From NCBI GenBank assembly GCA_033439265.1, contig JAVTVX010000012.1, positions 11,335,001-11,399,000 of the forward strand: a stretch of 64,000 bases of DNA, written 5' to 3'. Both the position numbers and the translations under genes were made by a program. The stretch is from Dillenia suffruticosa (taxonomy: Eukaryota > Streptophyta > Magnoliopsida > Dilleniales > Dilleniaceae). Positions 13,851 to 24,735 of this stretch are shown here, in pieces. The notes beneath the pieces were generated by a model. It was not told the origin of the DNA. It did no database searches and was given only the letters and a program-made list of their open reading frames with translations. Position 1 is the stretch's first letter; each line of letters begins with the position of its first letter.

Positions 13851-15820
13851 TAAAATTATTATATATTTAAACTGTTATATAAGATGAGTTTATGAGAAGG
13901 TAATCTATTAAAATTTTAGTTAATTTTGAACTTAAAAGTATTTGGGAATGTGAGAAATTTGTAAATGTATAAAAATTTAAGAGATAATTTATATTTTTGT
14001 GATGAGTTAAAAATGAATATCAAAAGATAATATAATTATTTTTAAATAGAAATTATGGTCCTTAGATTTGGTGTACCTTCTATTTCTAGCATTCTATCGA
14101 TCAGAGATTTTTTAGCAAAAATATATAAATCTAGAAGTTACTTCCGATTTAAAATTTTTGGATGTTTGTAATCGAATAAGAACACTTGTTGAAAACCATT
14201 AAAGGAGTTCTGAAAAGTATAATTATTATTTTCTTCGATTATTTATAATTTTTTATTAATTTAATTTATAAATTTAAGATTATTTAGTAATGTATTGGCG
14301 GTGAATTTTATCAAATAAATTCAAACAAAAGAAATTAAACCGCGTCAAATGAAGCCCTTCCAGAGGCCCCGCCATAATTAATTATTTTCTTTTACCCCAC
14401 CAACTCAAGCGGTCACTCTCACGTTTACATCAATTTCAACAAATAATCTTTTGTCTTATCAATGATTGGTATCCGTTCTTTTTTTTTTTATTTAAATTCA
14501 GAGAAAAGCTCTCTCTCTCTCTCTCTCTCTCTTCCCCCAATGTTGATATTTTACATTTGATTTTTCTATTGAGGTTATGCTCTCCTAAATACAAAATAGT
14601 AATTAAATGTCCAAACTCGACTGTTTTAAGAATAAACTCAATTTTTTGTTCTTTTAAAAAAAATTATCATCTCAACATTGTGACAATATCCTTCCTAGCA
14701 ATTACTTTCAACGGTGATACCATACCTATGAATTTTTTTTTTGTTGAATCCCTGTTGGGTCACAAAGTTCTCCATATGTCGAGTCTTTTTGGCCACACAA
14801 TAGACCTAATCAAACTTCTCGACGGTGTTATCGCGTGTCGGTGTGGATTAATGTGGGCAAGCAACGGCAAGACATAAACATCCTGGCGGTGTTGGATTTG
14901 TTTGGAGTGTGAGTTTCCAGCACCGACACCCCCTACCCCTTCCCCTACTCCCACCCAACCAATGCCAAGCCAAACCAAATCTAACGTGCCCCCCAAAATT
15001 GTCGGTTGCATCTTAAACTCATATTTAAGACATGTGAAATTATCTGCACATCCATGTAGATATCTTTTCTCTTCACATTGACTTGGGAGTAATGATTTAT
15101 TGATAAAATTTATTCTCATAAAAATCACTAATATAAAATTTGCTATCATAAAAGTTATTTTTGTGCAGTTAAATTAGGAGAAATTTCTACCTTCAACATA
15201 TTTTTTGCAACAAATTTTCAAAGAATAAAATTTTACAAAAGTAATATTCCATTCCTTTTTTTTCCCACAAGATGTTCTAAGCTCCAAATTCCCCTGCAGC
15301 TATTTCTTAAAGCTCAGTTCTTGTCGGTAGGATCAGAGGTGGTTACAGTTTCAAAATCCTCGGTTTTGGTTTCGTACCGGATGGTTCATTTAGAAAAAAC
15401 TAATATGAATCTTAAACAACAGTTTCAGTTCTAGTTCTAAAACTATCGGTTCTGATTATAGCTTTAAATGGTTTTAATTTCAATTCTAATTACGAACGGT
15501 TACGGTTAGGATCCTAAAATCAAAAATATAAAATTCTTACAAAAAATAAATATCAATATTTAATTGTAAAAGAATGAAAAATATGGTTGATCAATTACAA
15601 AATGCATTTAATTGAAATGCGATTGTATATTCTTGGTTGATGGAAATTTAGTAGTTAACATTTAGTGTTGAATATTTAAATCCACTTTGCCGCAACTCAT
15701 AATAGATAAAAATTTATTGCCTCTATTAAATTTGAAAAATAAATTATTTAAATTAGTTTTTATAATATAAAACCCATATGCACTTTTATAATTGAATTTT
15801 AAAAACTATAATAGATTCAC
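13851..15820. other. AT-rich intergenic DNA
   Basis: No recognisable gene. It contains a (CT)12 microsatellite at 14509-14532 and a C-rich patch at 14920-14960. Overlapping ORFs at 14557-14877 (plus) and 14760-15149 (minus) oppose each other and show no family features. Confidence 0.5.
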
Positions 15821-15907
15821 TTTTTTTTTTTATTATACAAGAATTAAAATCCTAAATCTCAAAATTAGAGAAAGAGGATTATAATCACTGTACTGTCTCC
15901 TTAAGAC
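15821..15907 (-). mobile_element. Short tRNA-type SINE, 87 bp, with 13-bp TSD
   Basis: On the minus strand this reads from a weak A-box-like start (CAGTACAGTGAT), through GATTTAGGATTTTAATTC, to a tail of CTTGTATAATAAAAAA. It is flanked by identical 13-bp copies of ATAATAGATTCAC at 15808-15820 and 15908-15920. It matches the insertion at 53933-54020 in length, in the TTGTAYAATAAAAAA tail and in overall layout, so the two belong to one family. There is no coding capacity. Confidence 0.75.
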
Positions 15908-15920
15908 ATAATAGATTCAC

Positions 15921-16897
15921 TATTAATTAAACTAGAAAAATTTCTAATTCTGCATTCAAACTAACTATAATGGTTTATTAATATTTTTAATTGTTTATAT
16001 CATTTATTTTTAAAAATAGTTTTTGACGATTTGAATAAAAAATCATTGGCTTAAAATGCCGATTTCGGGTTATTCAAAATAAACTATACCATTAGACACA
16101 ATTTTGGTTCCTGTATCTGAACTGTGAACTGATCAATAGTTCATTGAATCATTAACCACGATTGAATTTATTTCGATTTTATGATTCGATTAAAATCGTA
16201 ATCATGTCTAGATAGGACTTATCTGTCAATTTATTTTTCTTTATTCTATGAACCTCCATAAAACCCAAAGGAAAGGGCCCCATTCTCCATGACAAAAATT
16301 ATGAAAGAAAAGTTTGTCATGTACCATCAGCCATTTTTTTTTTTTTTTTTTTTTTTTGGGACCATATCAATTCTATTTTACCTTTATAATTTGACACACA
16401 GGTATACAAAACATGGCATGATTCTAATCTAAGCAGTGATACGATTTTAATAGAACTGAATGAGAAAAAAACAAAAAAAGAAAATAGAAGTGTATAATTA
16501 ATTTTAATACAGCAACAAGAAGCAAGCAAGTCTTTATCCAAATAAACAAAAGCCTCATTAAATTAAGTTGCATAGGAAAATACATGGGTGAGAAGATGTT
16601 GACAATCGGTACAAGTGAGCCATTATTTTGAAAATAAGTGGGCATATTAGTCCCACAATACAAAATACAAAAGAAGGGGATAGCTTCATAAAGTTTAATA
16701 ACAAGTTTGTTTAATCACAAAATAAAAATCCTAAAAATAAAGAAAGAAAATTCAGAACTAATGGACAAATGATACTACGTTATCAAAATTTAATAATACT
16801 ATTTTTTTTATTATTATTTATATTCGATGGTAACACGTAAAATAAAAAATGACAGATAACAAAAAAGAAAAACAAAACAAAATGCCAGAAAATGGTT
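15921..16897. other. Intergenic DNA and 3' flank of the 535-residue gene
   Basis: No gene is seen. It holds a T24 run at 16334-16357. A candidate polyadenylation signal (AATAAA on the minus strand, 16807-16812) lies about 90 nt past the stop codon of the gene at 16898. Confidence 0.4.
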
Positions 16898-18505
16898 TTA
16901 GCTTTTCTTTCCTTCTTCGCCGCCATCTTGAAGGTAAGCTTTCTTCCGTCTCTCGGCCGTAGCAAACAGACAAATCATGAGAAAACACGTGGCATAAATG
17001 CCGTGAATTTTCCAGTTGGTCTTGGGCGGTTGATGCAAAACAGCTCTGTGAAACACCGACACATAATAATGCAGCCCAATTGAGAAGCCCACAAAAATCT
17101 GGGCTAGGCCCAATGCCTTTGACCCCAGTCCACTCTCGTTCGAGAAAGCCACAACAAGATACATCAACAAAAGCAGCAAATACAAAACGTAAGCCAGAGT
17201 CTGCAGAACCTGTATCCAAACGTACGTGGACTGCGACGTAGCGTAGAAAAACCTTAGCGGCTCAAGACCGGTGACTACGGAGGATAAACAGAGGATTGAG
17301 AAGTAAATTGAAAGGTAGACTTGGATGACAATCAGGACCTTTTGGAGAGAGAAATAGGCTTTGAATTTGCTGAAGAGGAGAGAGACTAAGGCGAGAGGGA
17401 TCAAAACGAAAGCAGCACAAGTGATTGAAGCAACTGTGGGTGCATATTTGTTGCCTACCCATGGTTTGAACCCTTTTGTGATTTCTTTGTTAGCTTTGGT
17501 TAGGTAAAGTTTTGAAGATGTTGATATTCTCTGCAAATCTGGCAATATAGTTTGGTGAAATTTGTAGGGCAGGTCTCTGAATTCTGCAACTAAATCGTGG
17601 TCTTCACTTTGCTCCAGCCATTCTGGTTGTTTGGGTTTCTGGGTCTTTTTCTCCTCTGTTTTTTTGGGTTCAATTTGGTTCTTATTTGGGGTTTTGGGTT
17701 TGACCTCATTGGATTTGGATTTGGTTTGGGGTTTGGGTTTTTTCTCTGTTTTTTCTTCCTCTTCCCGTTCAGTTGAGGAATTTGGTTGTTTCTGGGTCTT
17801 TTGTTGTTTCGGCTTTTGTTCAGTAATTTGAAGTTTTTCTGGGATGTTGGATTTGAGCTCACTGGATTTGGATTTGGACTTGGTTTTCTTCACTAATTGG
17901 GTTTCCTCTTCTTCATCATTCAATTCTACTTCCTCGGTCTTCTGGGCTTTTTTTGTTGTCGGTTTTTTGTCAGAATCTTCACTTTTCTCTAGGCTTTTGG
18001 ATTTGGGCTCAGTGGGTTTTTTCTCCAATAGAGATTTGGTGTCTTTGCTGGAAATGGAATTGGTAGTTTTGATTTTGGAAGTGCTTGATTTGAGCAGATC
18101 TGAGGATTTCTTGGTAAGAATTGAAGTGGATTTGGTGGAATTTGAGGATTTGGAAGTGGAATTGAGCTTCTTGAGTTGGATTTTGGTGAGCTGAGTGGAA
18201 GACGAGGTGGTGGTTGTTGTCTTGGTTGAATTGGTCTTGGTCTTGGGTTTAATGAGTTTGGTTTGGTTTTTGAGGGATGAAGAAGATGATGATAAATTGG
18301 TGGTGGATTTCTTTTTGGGTTTCGGGTCTTCTTCTTCATCCTTCACTTTTTCCAACAATCTTCTGCTCACAAATTGTTTGGCTTGGCTCTGAATCTGAGA
18401 CTGAGCTTCTGAATTTGTACAAACAACAATACTGGTAAATAAAAGTAGACCAAGACAGAGAAGCAATAGTACCTTTCTGAAATTGAAGTACTCTACTGGA
18501 GCCAT
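16898..18505 (-). CDS. Single-exon plant protein: signal peptide, K/S/T-rich region, five membrane helices
   Basis: An uninterrupted 535-codon frame whose ATG at 18505 sits in a good plant start context (TTAATGGCT). Residues 10-29 (RKVLLLLCLGLLLFTSIVVC) look like a signal peptide or anchor. Residues about 50-295 are low complexity, rich in Lys, Ser, Thr, Pro and Glu, with many SKS, KKP and KPK repeats and acidic patches (DEEED, NDEEEE). Residues about 300-350 are a conserved-looking soluble stretch (LVAEFRDLPYKFHQTILPDL). Five hydrophobic segments follow at about 355-378, 388-412, 428-455, 462-482 and 499-516, then a basic tail (ERRKKAY). Most likely an endomembrane or plasma-membrane protein whose charged repeat region faces the lumen or outside if the signal is cleaved. 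I do not recognise a named family or function. No close neighbours suggest a role. It is confidently a real gene because of its length, codon regularity and ordered architecture. Confidence 0.88.
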   Translation of the reverse strand: MAPVEYFNFRKVLLLLCLGLLLFTSIVVCTNSEAQSQIQSQAKQFVSRRLLEKVKDEEEDPKPKKKSTTNLSSSSSSLKNQTKLIKPKTKTNSTKTTTTTSSSTQLTKIQLKKLNSTSKSSNSTKSTSILTKKSSDLLKSSTSKIKTTNSISSKDTKSLLEKKPTEPKSKSLEKSEDSDKKPTTKKAQKTEEVELNDEEEETQLVKKTKSKSKSSELKSNIPEKLQITEQKPKQQKTQKQPNSSTEREEEEKTEKKPKPQTKSKSNEVKPKTPNKNQIEPKKTEEKKTQKPKQPEWLEQSEDHDLVAEFRDLPYKFHQTILPDLQRISTSSKLYLTKANKEITKGFKPWVGNKYAPTVASITCAAFVLIPLALVSLLFSKFKAYFSLQKVLIVIQVYLSIYFSILCLSSVVTGLEPLRFFYATSQSTYVWIQVLQTLAYVLYLLLLLMYLVVAFSNESGLGSKALGLAQIFVGFSIGLHYYVSVFHRAVLHQPPKTNWKIHGIYATCFLMICLFATAERRKKAYLQDGGEEGKKS

Positions 18506-18780
18506 TAATGATAAACCTAAGGCTTTGCTTCTGAATATCTGTTTCTAAGATTTGTAAACATAAATTGGATCTAGAGAGAGAGATAGAAAGGTAGTGAAGT
18601 GAGTGATTTTACACATGCGGGCGAAGGAGAAAAGGAGCAGGGAAGCAGAAATTTTAATGCAAAGTAAAGGACTAGAGAAGTCACATGGTGCAAGTAGGGA
18701 CCTCCACGCGGTTTTTCGTGGCCCTGGCCGTGACGACCTACCACGACATACCACAACCCCATGTCTTCTTGCGGTGCGGA
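18506..18780 (-). promoter_or_regulatory. Presumed promoter and 5' UTR of the 535-residue gene
   Basis: The minus strand upstream of the ATG carries a CT-rich tract (18570-18592, TCTCTCTCTAGATCC), common in plant 5' UTRs. No clear TATA box is seen, and the transcription start cannot be placed. Confidence 0.35.
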
Positions 18781-21100
18781 TTATCTGATTTGATACCCGA
18801 AAAAAATTTTGATTGTGATATCAATATCACATTAATCCATTATCAAATTATTTTTGAAAATTGGATATTTACAAGTAAAATAACGAATTAGAACAAATTT
18901 CTTATAGGACAAATAATTTTAAAATAATCATAAAAAAAATTATTTATATTTTTAATATTATAATTAAAATTCTTTTCTCCACTGTCCCTATAAAATTATT
19001 TTTGTTACTCTCTTTATGGCAACGTAAGCTTTCTTTCCTCAATTTAAGGTCTCATGTTTGATCTGCAACTGCAATCAACCCTTGACTTGTGTTACAATCT
19101 ATTTTAGCATTATTTTTATTATTTTTATTATTTTTTGTCTTATTTAAGTTTTTACAGAAATAACCATTATCTCCTTTTTTTAAGGTATTAAATTAAGTTA
19201 ACCATAGTATAAACTAAACCACTGGGGACAAAGGGCACGGCGGTACATATTATAAAGCAAGGGGGTCAGATACATGATCTGTCATGACTGACCAATAGTT
19301 GAAAAAGTTGACCACACATTCTCCATATAATTCCGAGCTATGCAGTACACTGCTTCTCTTCCAAATTTGGGCCAAGAAATGGGAATTCCTTGTGTGTCTA
19401 CATAGAAATCGATTTTCAACTCCGTTTATATTATATTTGACATTTTAGCTTCAAAAATGTATTTTATATAATTTTAAAAAATAAATTGTAGAAAATCTTT
19501 TATTATATAATCATCAAATAAATTAAAAAATTATACACAACCATCAGATTTTCAAGTATTTTGATTATTTTAATAATTCTAACAAATTTATAAAATTAAA
19601 TTCACCATTCTATTATGAAATTTTTATTTTTTTATCTAATTTTAATAAATTATAATCTCAACTTTCTTGAACTTCCCTAGCTTGCTTGCCAATATATAAA
19701 AATATTGATGTTATTGTTATGCGGTACCAAAGTGGTAATATAATAAAATTTAACTTGCAATATAAGTACCAGATATAAGCACCAACGTCTTGGTCACAAG
19801 AACACAGATCACTCAAGGACCCAAATTTGTTGAAAATTTATAGAATTTTCTATATAATCATTAAATAAATTATAATTATTAATTTTTTTTTCTATATACT
19901 TATTAAATAATCGCATAACTCAGATCTATGTTATATTTATTTGTGTATTTGGTAGTGCTTTTGACTCGACTCAAGTGCATTCATGTGACGAGTGATTGGA
20001 ATCACATTTCTTTCTTTCTACATCCATGAACTTGTGTTATGTTCATGGCGTCACCATCACGCCATATGAGCCCTGGGGATGAAATCTTTGTTTCCGCATA
20101 CAGAACCAAGGGACAATTAAAGGGGGGGGGGGGAAAGGATTAATGGCAATTTGGAGCTTAAAAGACCTTGTTATTTTGAATATTCATTCTACTTTTTTGC
20201 AACTTAAATTCTTTTATATGTATATATCATATAACTATTAAATAGAATAAAATTATTATTAAATTTAAATCTGTTCAAACAAAAAAGTTATCAAATGTAC
20301 AATTATTAAATTATGAGTGGGATACATTTTCTTTATATATTGTTTCTAAGGTATATATAGTTATCAAAACATAAGTGTAATTTTTTTTTTTTTATAAATT
20401 ATCGGTATCTGACAATTATATTGAAATCGACTAAATTAGATTCTAGGTGGGTTGGACCTTAAAAGACAAATTTTTTCGAGTGTCTATTTTTTTCATACAC
20501 AAAATTTGAATTCGAAATTCTATTTAAAAAAAATTAGTGACTAATCACTGGACTGTTGTGTTGTACAGCATGGCGTATCTATTCTACCGGGACAAAATGA
20601 AAAAAAAATAAAAGCTTAAAAAGCCAAATAATCCAATTAAGTGTTCATGAAACAATTAATATGTAGCTCATAAATTCAAATTGCAGAATCAATATTGGTT
20701 TTGATTATAATGGTATCTTTCGTGGCAAAGTAACACAATATAAGGAGTAGATTTTTTCTCTTGAATCACATCTCATCGCTTCCAATTCTAATTCATACTA
20801 AAAAATAATTAATGGAAAGTCGATATTAAAATTATTTAATTTGGCTTTGGTAGATAAATTTAAATTAAGGTTAATAAAAATATTAGTGGGATTCCATTTT
20901 GTTTTGATAAAATAGGCGATGTTGGAGTTATTTAATTCAAATTTAGTAGGTAAACTTAAATTAAAATCAGTAAAAATATTAGTTGCATGCGATAAAGTGG
21001 TAGTGGATGAACACGGGCCAATGTTTTGCCACTAGACCTACCATAGAAAATTAAAAAATAGGTTTCATAATGCTTTTCAGTTTTGCCTGCTGACTCAACA
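18781..21100. other. AT-rich intergenic DNA with recurring short motifs
   Basis: No gene is recognised. A motif close to TATAATTATTAAATAAATTA recurs near 19500, 19855 and 20230, and again near 22400, suggesting debris of one repeat family. A G12 run lies at 20122-20133. W-box-like TTGACC occurs near 19311. Confidence 0.45.
20489..20571 (-). mobile_element. Probable short SINE remnant of the same type
   Basis: The minus strand has an A-box-like CAGTCCAGTGATTAG, a B-box-like TTTCGAATTCA and an A-rich tail (TTTTGTGTATGAAAAAAA), laid out like the 87-88 bp SINEs at 15821 and 53933. Flanks CGAGTGTCTATT and GGCGTATCTATT form only an imperfect duplication. The ends are approximate. Confidence 0.4.
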
Positions 21101-21790
21101 GTTATATGGGCTGCCAAGTCAGCCTCAAGGGCTGAATCAACAACCGCATGGCAGCTAACTCAGCCCTAGCTGAGATAGCATTGGGGCTTTAAGCCCCAAC
21201 TTCATATAGTTGCCCTGGTTGCTTGCAATCTGGTGGCCCTTGGCCTCCCGTAGCAATGGCTATTTCCAGTGGCCAAGGTGGCCTCTTTCCTCTTCACGTG
21301 GGTGGAGAGAGGCGCTTTTTCTCATGGAGGTGAGATGCGGCCATGGTTGTAGCTGCCACCACAATGAAAACGTCGCGGGCCTCGTAGCCGTGGCTCCCTG
21401 ATACCGTCGAAAGGTAGAGACTCACCTCATGCGAACTTCTATATGGCCTTGATCCTCATCTCACGCCTCCGCTGCTGGGAGAGAGAGAGATTCAGATAGA
21501 GAAAGAGAGAGACCAAGAAAGAGAGGGAGAGTGAATGTGGAGGGCAAAGAGAGAGAGAGTGCCCGCGAAATGAAGGAGGGAGTGAGAGAAAGAAAAGAGA
21601 GAGAGGGAGAGTTTGTTTTTTTTCTTATTTTAACACTAAAAATAAATAGACTATTGATGGAAGCGTTCATTTTACATATTTTCATAATTGAGGAGAAATT
21701 TTTTGTATTTTTAAAAAATTTAGGGACTGTTTGTATTTGACCCTAAATTCAAAGACCATTTTTGTACTTCTGTCAAAATAGTAACAACTA
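21101..21790. repeat. GC-richer unclassified repeat-like block
   Basis: Base composition jumps from strongly AT-rich to mixed GC between about 21110 and 21480, followed by GA-rich microsatellite-like DNA (21478-21615). A right edge reads GACCCTAAATTC then CATTTTTGTACTTCTGTC, wording I associate with dispersed plant transposon ends. No terminal repeats were found by eye, so the class is open. ORFs here show no protein features. Confidence 0.35.
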
Positions 21791-23212
21791 GACAGAGCTT
21801 AACATTTAGCCTCTCAAGCTTCTTAAGAATTTGTTAGCAGAACATCATAGGCCAGCTCTTGTGCTCGACACCAGGGGTCATATAATTTCAAAAGACCCAC
21901 CAGGCTGAAAATGGAAAAATGACACTGAACTGACCTGTAAATTTTATTGTTAATAGTTTGTTTAATATACATACCCCACCCATGCACACAGTTTAGGTTT
22001 CCAATCGTGTGGGCCCGTAATCATGAATTGAATGGCGTCAAGTGGGGAAAGAAAGAAGCAAACTAAAGAAGGATGTGATATTGCCTTGGGGAATCTTTCC
22101 ATCACTTTTGAACTAATCTTTCCTGTCGCCAATGTCAACATCTTTGTGTAGAACATGCTAAAAATTATACGATATGCACTTGAACGTGCCCGAAAGGTTT
22201 GTACAAAATTTACATTTCCCCCCATTTCTTCATTAGTGTTTGTAATTATCAAGTTCTACAAGCACCAAATCCAAGCGACATCCCAAAATTGTCTTGGGAT
22301 CGTGGGAGTGGCAATCGGAGGGTAAGAACAAATAGCATTATTACTATTATTATTTAATTTTTTAGGAGATCAATGGGGCTAGATTGCACAATAAATAATA
22401 ATTCAACTTCATATAATTATTAAATAAATTAAAATATTAAAAATTAGATATGTTTTGCTAAAAGAAATAGCAAAATATACGACCGTGAGTCATTCGTAGC
22501 ATTAATTTAGAAATGCTGGTATGCAGAAGGATTTTGTCTCAAGTGTGATGGGAACAAGTAGGGATGGAGAAGGAAATATTCTGCGCACCATGGGTTTGGG
22601 ATCGGGATTGGCCCTCTTCCCATGTGGTGAAATGGAGCATGTCTCTGCCCCTTGGCCCCCATGGAATTCCATTAATTACAAACACACAAATCTTTCGGAA
22701 CTAGAAATTCAAATTTATTTATTCAAGGGGAAAATGTAAAATTATCCACTTGAATTTTGCAAAAATTAACTCTTCCTCTATTTTTCATTTAAAATTTAAT
22801 TTTTGTAACAATTTTCACCCTTGAACGTGAATTCTTTAAAAAAAAAAATTAGTCTTTTTTGTTCATCTCTCCATAAAATCTAAGTGGCCAAAATTCCAAG
22901 TAACCTCGTAGTTTTAAAATCTATGTTCATATAGCCGTCTAAACTTTTATTACAATCAATTAACCTTATAAGCATAAAGAGTTACATCTCTCTCCATATG
23001 TTTTTCTTCGTACTTTTTCTCGTGAAAACAGCACATTCTAGAGATCAGGAAACAATAAAGGGAGAAAAGAGAAAACTTATTTGGAGACTAATCATAAAAC
23101 TTTTATGAAATCTTTCAATTAAGAAAGTCAAAATTGGTAGGAAAAAACAAATTATCCTTGGAAGATAAATTGAACAAGTGGCCAACAAAGGAAAAAAGCT
23201 CATAGTCAAGAC
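21791..23212. other. Intergenic DNA, no gene recognised
   Basis: Mixed composition with short ORFs on both strands (for example 22252-21962 minus) that lack recognisable motifs. I see no repeats with clear ends. Confidence 0.45.
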
Positions 23213-23699
23213 TGTTGGTTATTGATGCCCATTATGGGCATTTGGGTAATTAAGGAATGGGGTAACTCCCATCCTTAATTACCATTAACCAATATTTTGG
23301 TAACCCCCCACCAATTAAGTGATATTGGTCTTACCTTCCTTCTGGGAGAGAAAACAATGGAAAAAACTCTCCATTCCTACCTTGTGTGTGGAGAGCAGCC
23401 ATGGGAGGCAACTATGGAGGCTAGGGTTTCGCACACTTCTCTAGAGAGAGAAAATAGTTAGAGGGATGGAGATTTTCGCGTAGGAAAATCTCCCATCGTC
23501 AGACGATTCACCAGACACGAGGCTTGAGGCGTCGTGGATTTGAGGTGGTGGTTCGATTGCGTGATCACCATCCGACTGTGCGATCCGTTCGAGGGACATC
23601 GCGACACGGTGGATTTTGGAGACCGCCCAATAGAGGTATTTATCCCGAAAATTTCGATCTATTTAATTCTCGCTTCCGCATGCGCGATTAAATCCAACA
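23213..23699 (+). repeat. 5' LTR, Copia copy 1
   Basis: Begins TGTTGGTTATTGATGCCC and ends AAATCCAACA, immediately followed by the primer site. 487 bp. Confidence 0.92.
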
Positions 23700-23712
23700 T
23701 TGGTATCAGAGC
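23700..23712 (+). other. Primer binding site (tRNA-iMet), Copia copy 1
   Basis: TTGGTATCAGAGC directly after the 5' LTR. Confidence 0.9.
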
Positions 23713-24239
23713 AGTCGTTGGATTTAATTTAATAATTTTCGGAATTATTTTTGGGGTTTTTAAAATTTTGGGGTCCGGATCACGGATGAGTTTCGTGAAT
23801 CCGAGAACACTACAAGAATACCCATGGCCCAGGGATTACAAACATATTTTTTATTTAATTTTCGGAGCATGTTTGGGCCATGAGATGTCGGGTCGAAATT
23901 TGCGACCGTACGGACATAAAATCCTTAGATCTGTGGCTTTAGAGGGCGGATCGATGCATGAAAATAATATAAATGAGTTCCTTGCATCTAGATCTACGGT
24001 TTTATATATTTTATTGTGTGTTTTGGATGCCGGAAACTGGGAGTTTCGAAAGGCCACGGAGGGCCGCGACTGGGGTGGTTGATTTCCAGAATTTTTGGGT
24101 TTGAATCCTCCTAAAATCGAGTGTAGGATGTTTGGAGGATACCCACAAATTTTTTCCAGTTGAAAAATGCAAGAAAAAACAGCCGGATTTGTATTTTTCA
24201 GAAAACGGGTCGAAAAACCCGTTGCAGGACCCGTCGGGC

Positions 24240-24735
24240 GAAGATGACCCGGCCCAGACCCGCGGGCACGTGACACTCACGCGCCAGGAGGAGCGTCTGC
24301 TAGGCGCGTGGAGTTCACGTGCCACACAGGCGCGTGGAGCAGGGAGGCAGCGGATCGGGTCGGACCCTGACCCGGACCGACCCGCAAACCGAACCGTTGA
24401 CCGGGTCGAACCGAACCCGTTGACCGGGTCAGTCGGGTCAACCCTGACCCGTTGACCAACCCGGTCAAAACCCGGCTCAACGCGGCTCAGCGCGTGAAGG
24501 CGCGTGAGCCGCGCGCCGCAACTGGGCGCGCGTGAGCCGCGCCGCCCCAGGCGCGTGGCAGCGCGTCTGAGTCGCGCCGCGCGTCTGGCGCGTGAGCCAG
24601 ACTGCTGCCAGCGCGTGGAGGTCCGTGGCAGCGCGTGGAGGCTCACCGCCGGGGCGTGGAGGCGCCCGGCGGCGCGTGGATCGCACCGCCGGCGAGCGGC
24701 GGCGCGTGTGGGCCCCTGGTGGCGCGTGAAGTCGC
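24240..24735 (+). repeat. GC-rich leader array with GCGCGTG and GACCCG/CGGGTC motifs
   Basis: About 500 bp of extreme GC content inside an otherwise AT-rich genome. The first half has repeated GACCCG, CGGGTC and TTGACC words in both orientations, giving strong potential hairpins. The second half has about a dozen GCGCGTG words. The same block occurs in copy 2 at 44940-45425. It contains no recognised protein, although long ORFs exist because stop codons are rare at this composition. Confidence 0.8.
24397..24468. promoter_or_regulatory. Cluster of five W-box cores in the leader of copy 1
   Basis: TTGACC or its complement GGTCAA occurs at 24397-24402, 24420-24425, 24436-24441, 24452-24457 and 24463-24468. 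TTGAC[CT] is the WRKY transcription-factor site. The same five are kept in copy 2. Function is inferred only. Confidence 0.45.

Noticed and set aside
17590-18392. Several ORFs of 65-116 codons overlapping the 535-residue gene in other frames
   Set aside because: Low-complexity shadows of the Lys/Ser/Thr-rich coding region.
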